64,000 nt of DNA from assembly GCF_903642285.1 (NCBI RefSeq), contig NZ_CAHJWJ010000002.1, forward strand, positions 62,001 to 126,000, in the 5' to 3' direction. Shown here piece after piece: positions 45,416 through 53,695 of this stretch. A program made the position numbers and the translations under genes. The notes beneath the pieces were generated by a model. That model was not told the origin of the DNA and made no database searches. It saw only the letters and a program-made list of their open reading frames with translations. How positions within the stretch are numbered: position 1 is the stretch's first letter; the number at the start of each line of letters is the position of its first letter. The DNA is from Sphingomonas bacterium. GTDB lineage: Bacteria > Pseudomonadota > Alphaproteobacteria > Sphingomonadales > Sphingomonadaceae.

Positions 45416-46903
45416 ATGGCCAGCAGCGCGTTCGAGCATGTCGACGTGATCGTCGTCGGTGCCGGCCTTTCCGGCATCGGCATGGGCTATCACCTGCAAA
45501 CCCGCTGTCCGGGCCGGTCCTACGTCATTCTCGAGGGGCGTGCGGCGATGGGCGGGACCTGGGACCTGTTCCGCTATCCCGGCATCCGGTCCGATTCCGA
45601 CATGCACACGCTCGGCTTCGTGTTCCAGCCCTGGACACGGGCGAAGGCGATCGCGGACGGCCCCTCGATCCGTGCCTATATCGAGGAGACGGCGACGACG
45701 CACGGGGTCGACCGTCAGATCCGCTACGGGCATCACGTGAAGACTGCCGCCTGGTCGACCAGGGACGCGCGCTGGACGGTGACCGCGACCGGCCCCGACC
45801 AGGAACCGGTCACGATGACCTGCAATTTCCTATGCATGTGTTCGGGCTATTACGATTATGCCAAGGCCCACTCGCCCGAATTCGCCGGGGCGGCCGACTT
45901 TGCGGGGCGGATCGTCCACCCCCAATTCTGGCCCGAAGACCTGGACTATGCCGGCCGGCGCGTCGTCGTGATCGGCAGCGGCGCGACGGCGGTGACGCTG
46001 GTGCCCGAATTGGCGAAGCGGGCAGCGCACGTCACGATGCTGCAACGGTCGCCCACCTATGTCGTCTCGCGGCCCGCCGAGGACGGTGTCGCCAACTGGC
46101 TGCGCGCGCATTTACCGGGCAAGCTGGCCTATGGGCTGACGCGGTGGAAGAACGTGCTGTGGGGCATCGTCTTCTTCCGCATGGCGCGCAGGCAACCTGA
46201 AAAGATCAAGCAGCGTATCCTCGGCATGGTCCGCGACCATCTCGGCCCGGATTACGACATCGCCACGCATTTCACGCCGCGTTATAACCCCTGGGATCAG
46301 CGGATGTGCCTGGTGCCGGATGGGGACCTGTTCGGCGCAATCACGACGGGCAGGGCGGCGGTCGAGACCGCGACAATCGAACGCTTCACGCCCGTCGGCA
46401 TCCGTCTCGCGTCGGGCAAGGATCTGCCCGCCGACATCATCGTCACCGCCACCGGCCTGGAACTGCAACTGCTGAGCGGGGTCGCATTCACGCTGGACGG
46501 GGCACCGGTCGATCCGGCGAAGACGCTGCATTACAAGGGGATGATGTACGAAGGCGTTCCCAACATGGCTTCGGTCTTCGGTTATACCAACGCGTCCTGG
46601 ACGCTGAAGGCGGACCTGACCGCGATGTATGTCTGCCGGTTGCTGAACACGATGACGCGCCGCGGGCTGCGGCAAGCGACGCCGCGCAACGACGATCCGA
46701 CGATGGCGACCGAGCCGTTCCTCGATTTCTCGTCTGGCTATGTCCAGCGCGCCGCCGGCAAATTGCCGCGACAGGGGACCAAAAAACCCTGGAAGCTGAA
46801 CCAGAATTACGCGCTGGATATCCTGGCGCTGAAATACGGATCGGTCGACGATAACATGGTCTTCACCAATCCGGCCCCGGCCAACACTCGCGTCGCCGCC
46901 TGA
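45416..46903 (+). CDS. EthA-type Baeyer-Villiger flavin monooxygenase
   Basis: 495 residues. The FAD motif GAGLSG is near 16-21, GGTWDLFRYPGIRSDSDMHTLGF (core GGTWDLFRYPG) near 44, and the fingerprint F-x-G-x3-H-P-Q-x-W-P near 162-173 (FAGRIVHPQFWPEDLDYAG, 19 residues). The NADP-binding GSGATAVTL follows near 186 and the ATG motif in IVTATGLELQLL near 343. The HPQxWP form places it with the EthA/mycobacterial ethionamide-activating group rather than with the CHMO-like enzyme at 16942. It oxidises ketones or thioethers. It stands alone between tamB and the efflux operon. AGGAGGACGCGGG precedes the ATG. Confidence 0.85.
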   Translation: MASSAFEHVDVIVVGAGLSGIGMGYHLQTRCPGRSYVILEGRAAMGGTWDLFRYPGIRSDSDMHTLGFVFQPWTRAKAIADGPSIRAYIEETATTHGVDRQIRYGHHVKTAAWSTRDARWTVTATGPDQEPVTMTCNFLCMCSGYYDYAKAHSPEFAGAADFAGRIVHPQFWPEDLDYAGRRVVVIGSGATAVTLVPELAKRAAHVTMLQRSPTYVVSRPAEDGVANWLRAHLPGKLAYGLTRWKNVLWGIVFFRMARRQPEKIKQRILGMVRDHLGPDYDIATHFTPRYNPWDQRMCLVPDGDLFGAITTGRAAVETATIERFTPVGIRLASGKDLPADIIVTATGLELQLLSGVAFTLDGAPVDPAKTLHYKGMMYEGVPNMASVFGYTNASWTLKADLTAMYVCRLLNTMTRRGLRQATPRNDDPTMATEPFLDFSSGYVQRAAGKLPRQGTKKPWKLNQNYALDILALKYGSVDDNMVFTNPAPANTRVAA

Positions 46904-46991
46904 TATGGGCTCTGCGTAGCAACGGAGCGGAAGACCTCAAGAACTGCGAGATCATGCATGCCCGCTGCACCGCAAAAAAACGATTGATCGG

Positions 46992-47005
46992 TTCGTTCGA
47001 ACGAA
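46992..47005. promoter_or_regulatory. Perfect palindrome, probable TetR operator of the efflux operon
   Basis: TTCGTTCGAACGAA reads the same on both strands and lies 13 nt upstream of the TetR start, where repressor binding would block the promoter of the whole efflux operon. Such perfect palindromes are typical TetR-family sites. Confidence 0.65.
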
Positions 47006-47018
47006 TTAGGCGGCGGCG

Positions 47019-47657
47019 ATGCTGCAGACACGTCTCCTCGATATCGCGGTCCGCGAGTTCGGCGCGAAGGGTATCGACGGTGCCTCCACACGGGGTATCG
47101 CCGCCGCGGCAGGGACGGCGATGTCTTCCATCACCTATCACTATGGCGGCAAGGAGGGGCTGTACCTTGCTGCGGCAGACCATATCGCGGCGCAAATGGC
47201 CCGCGAAATGGACGGGTCGCTCGACGTGCAGCACGAGTTCGCATCCAACGATCCAATCGCGGCGCGCAAGCATATCCACCATTTGCTGTCCACCCTGGCA
47301 GACAAGATGGCGGCCGACGCGACTGGCGACTGGTCGCTGTTCATCATGCGCGAACAGCTCGCGCCCAGCAAGGCGTTCGACCGCATCTATGCCGGCGTGA
47401 TGGGACAGATGCTGGAAATGCTTGCGAACCTTGTCTGTATCGCCAGCGGATCAAGGGATCCACGCGCCGCGCGCATCATGACGCTGACATTGTTCGGGCA
47501 AGTCATGATCCTGCGTGGATCGCGCGCGGCGTGCCTCAAACTGCTCGATCGCGACGCGATCGAACCCGATGATTTGACCGACATCAAGGCGCGGCTTCGT
47601 GTCAACACGGATGCCATGATCGACCGGCTGACCGCCGACGAACGGGGGACGCAATGA
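47019..47657 (+). CDS. TetR-family regulator of the efflux operon (CecR-like)
   Basis: 212 residues. The helix-turn-helix is GIDGASTRGIAAAAGTAMSS followed by ITYHYGGKEGLY, residues about 18-48. The ligand domain resembles the DUF1956 type found in CecR/YbiH, which in Escherichia coli sits next to an HlyD-type efflux gene. ATG 47019 starts close to the first helix, giving a short N-terminus. It leads the operon TetR-HlyD-MFS-OMF and overlaps the HlyD start as ATGA. The palindrome just upstream is its likely site. Confidence 0.85.
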   Translation: MLQTRLLDIAVREFGAKGIDGASTRGIAAAAGTAMSSITYHYGGKEGLYLAAADHIAAQMAREMDGSLDVQHEFASNDPIAARKHIHHLLSTLADKMAADATGDWSLFIMREQLAPSKAFDRIYAGVMGQMLEMLANLVCIASGSRDPRAARIMTLTLFGQVMILRGSRAACLKLLDRDAIEPDDLTDIKARLRVNTDAMIDRLTADERGTQ

Positions 47658-48859
47658 GCGACGCGAAGACCGACGGGCCGGACGAGGATCGCGGCGAAGA
47701 CACCGGACATGCATCTCGCGGCGGCAGCGACCGCGATAATCCGGAAAAGCCGGACGACGGCGCGAACGGTGAGGAGTCGGAGGACGATCCGGACGAGGAC
47801 GAAGACGCGAAGAAGAAGCCTTCGATCTTCAGGAAGCCGTTGTTCTGGATCATCCTGATCGTCGTCGTGACGGTGCTTGTCGTCTTCGGCGTGCTATATT
47901 GGCTCAACGCGCGGCAGTTCGAATCCACGGACGATGCGTTCGTCGACACGCATATCGTCCGGATCGCGCCACAGGTGGGCGGGACGCTGGTCAAGGTCGC
48001 GGATGTCGACAACCGCCATGTCGAGGCGGGCACGCTGCTCGGCGTGATCCAGCCCACCGGCCCGGAGGCGCAGCTTGCCGAGGCGCAGGCGAACGTCACG
48101 CAATCGCTCGCCCAGGTCGCGCAGGCCCGTGCCCAGGTGACTGCCGCGGTCGCACAGCGCAACCAGGCAGCGGCGCAATCGCGCGGCCCGCTGGCGACCG
48201 CGGTGAAGGCCGAACAGGATCTGGCGCGGTATCAGCAACTCGCGCAGATCGATCGCGCGGCGGTCTCGTCGCAACAGCTCGATCAGGCGCGCGCGACCGC
48301 GGGCTCGACCGCCGCGGACGCGCGCGCAGCCCGCCAGTCCGTCGCAAGCGCGGGTGCGCAAGTGCTGGTCGCCGAACGGCAGGTCCGGGCTGCCCAGGCG
48401 GTCGTCGGTGCCCGGCGCGCCGCGGCCCAGCAGGCGCAGGTGACGATCGGCAATCTGTCGCTGCAGGCCCCGGTCGCGGGTCAGGTCGTCAACCGATCGG
48501 TCAATCTGGGTTCCTATGTCGGGCCGGGCACGCAGCTGATGGCACTGATCCCGGACAATCTGTGGATCACCGCCAATTTCAAGGAAACCCAGCTGACGCT
48601 GATGCGCGTGGGTCAGGGTGTCGCGATCACCGTGGATGCCTATCCCGACGTGAAATTCCTCGGTCATGTCGATTCGATCCAGCGCGGTGCCGGGCAGGCC
48701 TTCTCGTTGCTGCCCGCGCAGAACGCGACGGGCAATTACGTGAAGGTCGTGCAGCGGGTGCCGGTGCGGATCACGTTCGACATCAAGAACGGCCCCGATC
48801 CGCGCCATTACGCGATCGGCCCGGGCATGTCGGTGATCCCGACCGTAAAGGTCCGCTGA
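47654..48859 (+). CDS. HlyD/EmrA-type periplasmic adaptor
   Basis: 401 residues. An unusually acidic cytoplasmic N-terminus (about 52 residues, mostly Asp, Glu, Gly) precedes one membrane anchor (PLFWIILIVVVTVLVVFGVL, near 62-81). The adaptor domains follow: lipoyl half-motif DAFVDTHIVRIAPQVGGTLVKV near 92-112 (core APQVGG), an Ala/Gln-rich coiled-coil hairpin about 135-260, and the second lipoyl half LQAPVAGQVVNRSVNLGSYV near 270. It would bridge the DHA2 transporter and the outer-membrane factor. Overlaps the TetR gene; the MFS start is 2 nt after its stop. Confidence 0.9.
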   Translation: MSDAKTDGPDEDRGEDTGHASRGGSDRDNPEKPDDGANGEESEDDPDEDEDAKKKPSIFRKPLFWIILIVVVTVLVVFGVLYWLNARQFESTDDAFVDTHIVRIAPQVGGTLVKVADVDNRHVEAGTLLGVIQPTGPEAQLAEAQANVTQSLAQVAQARAQVTAAVAQRNQAAAQSRGPLATAVKAEQDLARYQQLAQIDRAAVSSQQLDQARATAGSTAADARAARQSVASAGAQVLVAERQVRAAQAVVGARRAAAQQAQVTIGNLSLQAPVAGQVVNRSVNLGSYVGPGTQLMALIPDNLWITANFKETQLTLMRVGQGVAITVDAYPDVKFLGHVDSIQRGAGQAFSLLPAQNATGNYVKVVQRVPVRITFDIKNGPDPRHYAIGPGMSVIPTVKVR

Positions 48860-48861
48860 GC

Positions 48862-50457
48862 ATGGCGAGCGCGGCGCGCAGCGACGGTTGGGATCCGACC
48901 CGGTCGGTCGCAGGCGGCCTCAATCCGTGGCTGATCGTCGCGATCATCTCGATCCCGACCTTCATGGAGGTGCTCGACACCTCGATCGCGAACGTCAGCC
49001 TGGAATATATCGCCGGCGGCCTCGCCATTTCGAACGACGAGGCGACATGGGTGCTGACCAGCTACCTCGTCGCCAACGCGATCATCATCCCGATCTCGGG
49101 GTGGCTGTCCGACACGATCGGGCGGAAACGCTATTTCCAGATTTCGATCGCTTTGTTCACGATCTCCTCCTTCGTCTGCGGGATCGCGCCGAACCTGACG
49201 GTCCTCGTCCTCGCGCGCGTGTTCCAGGGGATCGGCGGTGGCGGGCTTGCGCCCGTCGAACAGTCGATGCTCGCGGATACCTTTCCGCCGGCCAAGCGCG
49301 GGCTGGCGTTCGCCGCGTTCGCGATCGTGGTGGTGGTGGGCCCCGTATTGGGACCGACGCTCGGCGGCTACATCACCGAATTCTATAGCTGGCACTGGGT
49401 GTTCCTGATCAACGTGCCGGTCGGGATCGGTGCGTTGCTTGCGGTACAGACCTTCGTCGACGAACCCGATCCGATCAAGCAGGACCGCGCCAAGCGGCTG
49501 AAGGACGGTGTCCGTATCGACTATGTCGGGGTCGCACTGGTCGCGCTGGGGCTTGGTTTCCTGGAGATCGTCGGCGACCGCGGCGAGCGCGAGGACTGGT
49601 TCTCCAGCCCGATGATCCTGGGTGCCGCGATCGTCTCGGGGGTGTCCCTCATCGCGCTGGTGATCTGGGAACTCAACCACGACGACCCGATCGTCGATCT
49701 GCGGCTGCTGAAAAAACTCAATTTCTCGATGACGTTGCTGGTTATGATGATCACCGGGCTGATCCTGTTCGGAACGACGCAGGTCATTCCGCAGATGTTG
49801 CAGCAGGTGCTCGGCTATTCGTCGCTCGATGCCGGATTGGCGCTGACCGCTGGCGGGGTCGCGACGCTGATCGCGGTGCCGTTCGCCGGCGTGCTGACCG
49901 GCAAGATCGATGTCCGGATCATCCTGATCTCCGCGCTGCTGGTACAGGCGGCGGCATTGTGGAACCTGTCGCACTTCACCGCGGACATCACCTTCTGGGA
50001 TGCGGCGACAGCGCGGCTGTACCAGGCGATGGCGTTGCCGTTCCTGTTCGTGCCGATCAACGCGGTCGCCTATGTCGGGCTGCCGCAGCGATCGACCGCA
50101 CAGGCGTCTGCGTTGTTGAACGTCGCGCGCAACCTGGGCGGGACGCTCGGCATATCGTCGGCGCAGACGATGCTCGCGACGTATCAGCAGGTCCATCAGT
50201 CGCGGCTGGTCGAGGGGCTGAATCCCCTGAACGGCAACTACACGCAGTGGCTGGGCCAAGCAGGACTGGCCCTTACGGGTTCGCCCGATCAGACGACGCT
50301 TGGCGTACTGTATCAAACCGTACAGCGCCAGGCCAACATGCAGGCATTCATCGGGGTGTTCTGGACGCTGATGATCGTGGTTCTGGTGGTGACACCGCTG
50401 GTGCTGCTGATGCGCCCCGCCAAACCGGGCAAGGTACAAGGGGGGATGGGGCATTGA
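48862..50457 (+). CDS. DHA2-family MFS drug efflux transporter (EmrB-like)
   Basis: 531 residues with about 14 hydrophobic segments. Family motifs are LDTSIANVSLEYIAGGL near 33, the motif A loop GWLSDTIGRKRYF near 74, and motif C in VVVVGPVLGPTLGGYI near 150. It exports drugs or lipophilic compounds using the proton gradient, with the adaptor and OMF forming an envelope-spanning pump. I chose ATG 48862; the frame is open much further upstream but that part runs inside the HlyD gene and has no family character. Confidence 0.92.
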   Translation: MASAARSDGWDPTRSVAGGLNPWLIVAIISIPTFMEVLDTSIANVSLEYIAGGLAISNDEATWVLTSYLVANAIIIPISGWLSDTIGRKRYFQISIALFTISSFVCGIAPNLTVLVLARVFQGIGGGGLAPVEQSMLADTFPPAKRGLAFAAFAIVVVVGPVLGPTLGGYITEFYSWHWVFLINVPVGIGALLAVQTFVDEPDPIKQDRAKRLKDGVRIDYVGVALVALGLGFLEIVGDRGEREDWFSSPMILGAAIVSGVSLIALVIWELNHDDPIVDLRLLKKLNFSMTLLVMMITGLILFGTTQVIPQMLQQVLGYSSLDAGLALTAGGVATLIAVPFAGVLTGKIDVRIILISALLVQAAALWNLSHFTADITFWDAATARLYQAMALPFLFVPINAVAYVGLPQRSTAQASALLNVARNLGGTLGISSAQTMLATYQQVHQSRLVEGLNPLNGNYTQWLGQAGLALTGSPDQTTLGVLYQTVQRQANMQAFIGVFWTLMIVVLVVTPLVLLMRPAKPGKVQGGMGH

Positions 50458-51944
50458 GACGTCCGCGTCGCGTATCGCTGCTCGTTCTGGCGCTGACCGG
50501 CTGCACGGTCGGCCCGAACTACACGAAGCCCGAGACGGGCGTCCCTGCGGCTTATGCCGGACCCGTCGCGCCGGGTTCGACGGTCGATCCGTCGACATGG
50601 TGGACCGCGTTCGGCGATCCCCAGCTAACGGACCTCGTCCAGCGCGCGCTGAAGGGCAATCCGGACGTGCAGATCGCGGCGTCGCGCGTGCGTCAGGCGC
50701 GGCTGCAAATCATCGTCGCGCGTTCGCAAGGGCTGCCGCAAGTCAATGCGGATGCCAATGTATCGAACGTGGAATTCAGCAAGAATGCCGGTCTGGCGTC
50801 GATTGCGAAGGCGTTCAGCGGCGGGGGCAGCGCCGCCGGCGGGAGCGGCACTTCGTCGGCATCGGGCATCGCCTTGCCGGGTAGTGGCATCACGACCTTC
50901 GCCGTCGGGTTCGACGCGAGCTGGGAACTCGACATATTCGGCGGGGTCCGTCGCAATATCCAGTCGGCACGCGCGCGGACCGAGGCGGCCGAGTGGAACC
51001 GGCGGGACGCGGCGGTTATGCTGGCCGGCGACATAGCGCAGGCCTATTTCGCGCTCCGTCTCGACCAGAGTCAGGCGCAGGTGGTAACCGACGAACTCAC
51101 GCGGCAGCGCCGGGCGTTGCAGATCGCGGGTGACGTCGCGTCGGTCGGGCTTACGCCGACCATCAATGTCACCCGCCAACGCGGCCAGTTGAACGCGACG
51201 CAGGCGAGGCTGGCACCGATCCAGGCGGATATCGCGGTACAGATCCATGCGATCGGTGTTCTGCTTGGTATTCAGCCGGAGGCATTGTCGACCGAATTGG
51301 CACCGCCGCCGGTCGTCCCGCTAACCGTGCCGGCGGTACCCGCGGGCCTGCCGTCGGACCTGCTGCGGCGGCGGCCCGATATCCGGGCGGCGGAACGTCA
51401 GCTGGCGGCGGCGAATGCCGATATCGGTGTGGCGGTTGCGGACATGTATCCGAAATTCTCCCTGACGGGGATGTCGCAGCTGATTTCGACCACGCTGGCA
51501 ACCTTGTTCGAAGGGAACAGCCTGCAACTGACGGGGACCGCGATGGCGCAGTTCCCGCTGCTCGATTTCGGACGTCGTCGTGCGACCGTGGAGAGCCGTA
51601 GGGAGGATCGTACCCAGGCGCTCGTGAATTACCGTTCGACGGTACTGGGCGCGCTGCGCGACGTCGAGGATGCGCTGGTCCAGCTACAGGCCGAACGCGA
51701 CCGCAATATCGTGCTGACACGCGCCGTCGCCGATCAGCAGCAAAGCGCCACCGCGATCGAGGCGCAATACCGCACCGGTTTCATCGCGCAGGACAGTCTT
51801 CTGAACGCTCAGACCGACGTCCTGACGGCGCGCGAGCAGCTCGCGCAAAGCAATGCCCAGTTGCAGCAGAAAACCGCCGCGCTGTTCAAGGCGATCGGCG
51901 GTGGATGGTCGGAAACCCCGGTACCGGAGCGGCCGGCGGACTGA
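50454..51944 (+). CDS. Outer-membrane efflux factor lipoprotein (NodT/OprM family)
   Basis: 496 residues from TTG 50454, whose TTGA overlaps the MFS stop. The N-terminus is a lipoprotein signal with lipobox LALTGC (Cys17). GPNYTKPETGVP near 19 is the conserved start of NodT-type factors. Two related repeats of long helices follow, for instance WWTAFGDPQLTDLVQRALKGNPDVQIA near 45 (core PQLTDLVQRAL) and LRRRPDIRAAERQLAAANADIGVA near 302 (core RRRPDIRAAE). It is the outer-membrane channel of the tripartite pump. A Gly/Ser-rich insert is present near 125-140. Confidence 0.9.
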   Translation: MRRPRRVSLLVLALTGCTVGPNYTKPETGVPAAYAGPVAPGSTVDPSTWWTAFGDPQLTDLVQRALKGNPDVQIAASRVRQARLQIIVARSQGLPQVNADANVSNVEFSKNAGLASIAKAFSGGGSAAGGSGTSSASGIALPGSGITTFAVGFDASWELDIFGGVRRNIQSARARTEAAEWNRRDAAVMLAGDIAQAYFALRLDQSQAQVVTDELTRQRRALQIAGDVASVGLTPTINVTRQRGQLNATQARLAPIQADIAVQIHAIGVLLGIQPEALSTELAPPPVVPLTVPAVPAGLPSDLLRRRPDIRAAERQLAAANADIGVAVADMYPKFSLTGMSQLISTTLATLFEGNSLQLTGTAMAQFPLLDFGRRRATVESRREDRTQALVNYRSTVLGALRDVEDALVQLQAERDRNIVLTRAVADQQQSATAIEAQYRTGFIAQDSLLNAQTDVLTAREQLAQSNAQLQQKTAALFKAIGGGWSETPVPERPAD

Positions 51945-51993
51945 GGACCGGCGGATAGTCGGCCTGTTCTTTCCGATACCGGCTTGCCATCGA

Positions 51994-52008
51994 GTCCCGA
52001 TTCGGGAC
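51994..52008 (+). terminator. Possible terminator of the efflux operon
   Basis: GTCCCGATTCGGGAC folds as a short GC stem 50 nt after the OMF stop and is followed by CGCTATTTGATT. The stem is short, so the call is weak. Confidence 0.35.
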
Positions 52009-52095
52009 CGCTATTTGATTAGGCAAGGCAACCAAAAGAATCTGTCGCTGCTACCCGCGGAGTGGTCAGCGAATAAAAGCTCGAGGATAGGAAAG

Positions 52096-52112
52096 TCGTT
52101 GTTTTACAACGA
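52096..52112 (-). terminator. Hairpin downstream of the 17-residue peptide
   Basis: TCGTTGT-TTT-ACAACGA is a perfect 7-bp stem. On the minus strand it lies about 30 nt past the peptide stop and is followed by CTTTCC, so it may end that small transcript. Confidence 0.4.
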
Positions 52113-52142
52113 GATTGCCATCCCCGAGCCGTCATTGACCAA

Positions 52143-52196
52143 TTACCAGGGCTTGATCTGGTCACCATAGATCAGCGCGAGAATGAGCTTCAGCAT
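52143..52196 (-). CDS. 17-residue peptide MLKLILALIYGDQIKPW
   Basis: The ATG is preceded by AGGGAGAA, a good ribosome binding site, and the frame ends with TAA. The first ten residues are hydrophobic and the tail is polar, ending KPW. It is bracketed by a hairpin downstream and a 9-bp palindrome upstream and lies in an otherwise gene-free, AT-richer stretch (51945-52350). Function unknown; it could be a small membrane peptide or a leader. Confidence 0.4.
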   Translation of the reverse strand: MLKLILALIYGDQIKPW

Positions 52197-52255
52197 GATG
52201 TTCTCCCTTGTTCGCATCACGTTGGATGCGGACAGGCATTACCAGTTTCTTGATA

Positions 52256-52278
52256 CATCGGCAATGTGGTTGCCGATG
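52256..52278. promoter_or_regulatory. Perfect 9-bp inverted repeat in a divergent gap
   Basis: CATCGGCAA and TTGCCGATG flank TGTGG. The repeat lies between the minus-strand small peptide (start 52196) and the plus-strand EAL gene (start 52351), so it may be an operator for either. On the plus strand it is followed by CGTTAACCTTTT, so a terminator is a second option. Confidence 0.5.
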
Positions 52279-52350
52279 CGTTAACCTTTTGCTTTCGCTC
52301 CCGCCGCGTACTTTAAAGATATGTTCAGTCGCAGCGCGTAGGCGACGAGA

Positions 52351-53688
52351 ATGACCGATCACGCGTCAGAAATTTCGAAGGTTACAGCACCGGTCGATGG
52401 CATGTCGCGACGGTCGGTTCGACCGCTTGCGACGCTGTCGGCTGCGCGCGATGGCTGGCGCTTCGTGATCCTTGTCGAAATCGAGAATTTTACGGTTCTG
52501 CGGCGGCAACATGGTCGCGCGCGGACCGATGCCCTGGCCGGGGAAATCACCGCTACGCTACGCGAACTCGTCGACGGCGCGACGGCCATCTCGATCGGTC
52601 GCGGTACCATCGAAATGACGTTCGAAAGCGAGCAGCGGATCGCGCTGACTACAGCGATCACAGCGATCGAGACGGCGTTCGAGCGACCGGTCGATGTCGA
52701 CGGCGAGGATCAGCAGATTGACCTGCTCGTCGGGGCCGCGGCCACGTCGAGCCTGCGTCGCGACGATGTCCGCCTGATCGAGGCGGCGGAACGTGCGTTG
52801 GCGATGGCGCAGGTCGATCGGGTAGCGGTGGTTCACGACGTGACCGGATCGCCCGAGACGGTCGATCGGATCGCGCTGGCCCGCGATTTGTCGCACGCCA
52901 TCCTGCGCGACGAACTGATCCTGCATTATCAGCCGAAGGTTCATGTCCGACGGCAAGAGATTGCGAGTGTCGAAGCGCTGGTACGCTGGCGGCATCCCGT
53001 GCGCGGAATGATCCAGCCGAACGACTTCATCCCGATCGCCGAAGAGTCGCGGGGAATCGTCGCGCTCACGCTGTGGACCATCCGCAAGGTCATAACCGAT
53101 CAACGAACCCTGGCCGAACACGGCCACGACCTGACCGTCTTCATCAACATCGCGGGTGTCCTTCTCGGCGATACGCGGTTCGTTCGTCAGGCGTGCACGC
53201 TGATCCAGACCAGCGGCGCTAAAATTGGGTTCGAGATCACCGAGACGTCGGTCATCCGCGATCCCGAGAGCGCGATCGCCAATCTGAAGGTTTTCGCGGG
53301 CATCGGCATCACGATCGCCATCGACGATTACGGGGCCGGGCTTTCTTCACTGGCGTATCTGAAGCAATTGCCGGCCAAGGAACTCAAGATCGACAAGCTG
53401 TTCGTTACCCAGCTTACGAGTTCGAACCGCGATCCGCTCATCGTGCGCTCGACGATCGATCTTGCCCATGCGCTCGATATGGAAGTAGTGGCGGAGGGCG
53501 TCGAGACTCCGTCCGCGCTCGCGTTGCTGTCGGTCATGGGCTGCGACATGGTGCAGGGATATCTCATAAGCCGCCCCATCGCGATCGAGGCGCTGATCGA
53601 CTTCCTAGATAACGATCGGCACGTTGCGACCGCCGAGAACTCGCGGGCGGCGCTAGGTCGAATGGCCACGGTTTGGAAACGCGGTTGA
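52351..53688 (+). CDS. EAL-domain c-di-GMP phosphodiesterase with degenerate GGDEF-like N-terminus
   Basis: 445 residues, cytoplasmic, no membrane segment. Residues about 30-165 have GGDEF-like secondary structure but no GGDEF motif, so no cyclase activity is expected. Residues about 175-425 form an EAL domain with the catalytic set visible: EAL at 208-210 in VEALVRWRHP, Asn in FINIAG, Glu in FEITET, the Asp pair in IDDYGAGLSSL, Lys in ELKIDKLF, Glu in VAEGVET and Gln in VQGYLISRP. It should hydrolyse c-di-GMP. Loop 6 is IDDYGAG where most have DDFGTG. The kinase gene follows after 7 nt, linking it to the same signalling unit. Confidence 0.85.
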   Translation: MTDHASEISKVTAPVDGMSRRSVRPLATLSAARDGWRFVILVEIENFTVLRRQHGRARTDALAGEITATLRELVDGATAISIGRGTIEMTFESEQRIALTTAITAIETAFERPVDVDGEDQQIDLLVGAAATSSLRRDDVRLIEAAERALAMAQVDRVAVVHDVTGSPETVDRIALARDLSHAILRDELILHYQPKVHVRRQEIASVEALVRWRHPVRGMIQPNDFIPIAEESRGIVALTLWTIRKVITDQRTLAEHGHDLTVFINIAGVLLGDTRFVRQACTLIQTSGAKIGFEITETSVIRDPESAIANLKVFAGIGITIAIDDYGAGLSSLAYLKQLPAKELKIDKLFVTQLTSSNRDPLIVRSTIDLAHALDMEVVAEGVETPSALALLSVMGCDMVQGYLISRPIAIEALIDFLDNDRHVATAENSRAALGRMATVWKRG

Positions 53689-53695
53689 CGTGGTG

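Noticed and set aside
47899..48861. Extension of the MFS transporter upstream to give 852 residues
   Set aside because: The added part lies inside the HlyD gene in another frame and is Arg/Gly-rich; ATG 48862 gives the family N-terminus.
49959..50453. Extension of the OMF gene upstream to ATG 49959
   Set aside because: It runs through the transporter gene; the lipoprotein signal begins at TTG 50454.
48808..50598. A 596-codon open frame antisense to the efflux transporter
   Set aside because: Arg/His/Gln-rich without domains, fully inside clear DHA2 and OMF genes on the other strand.
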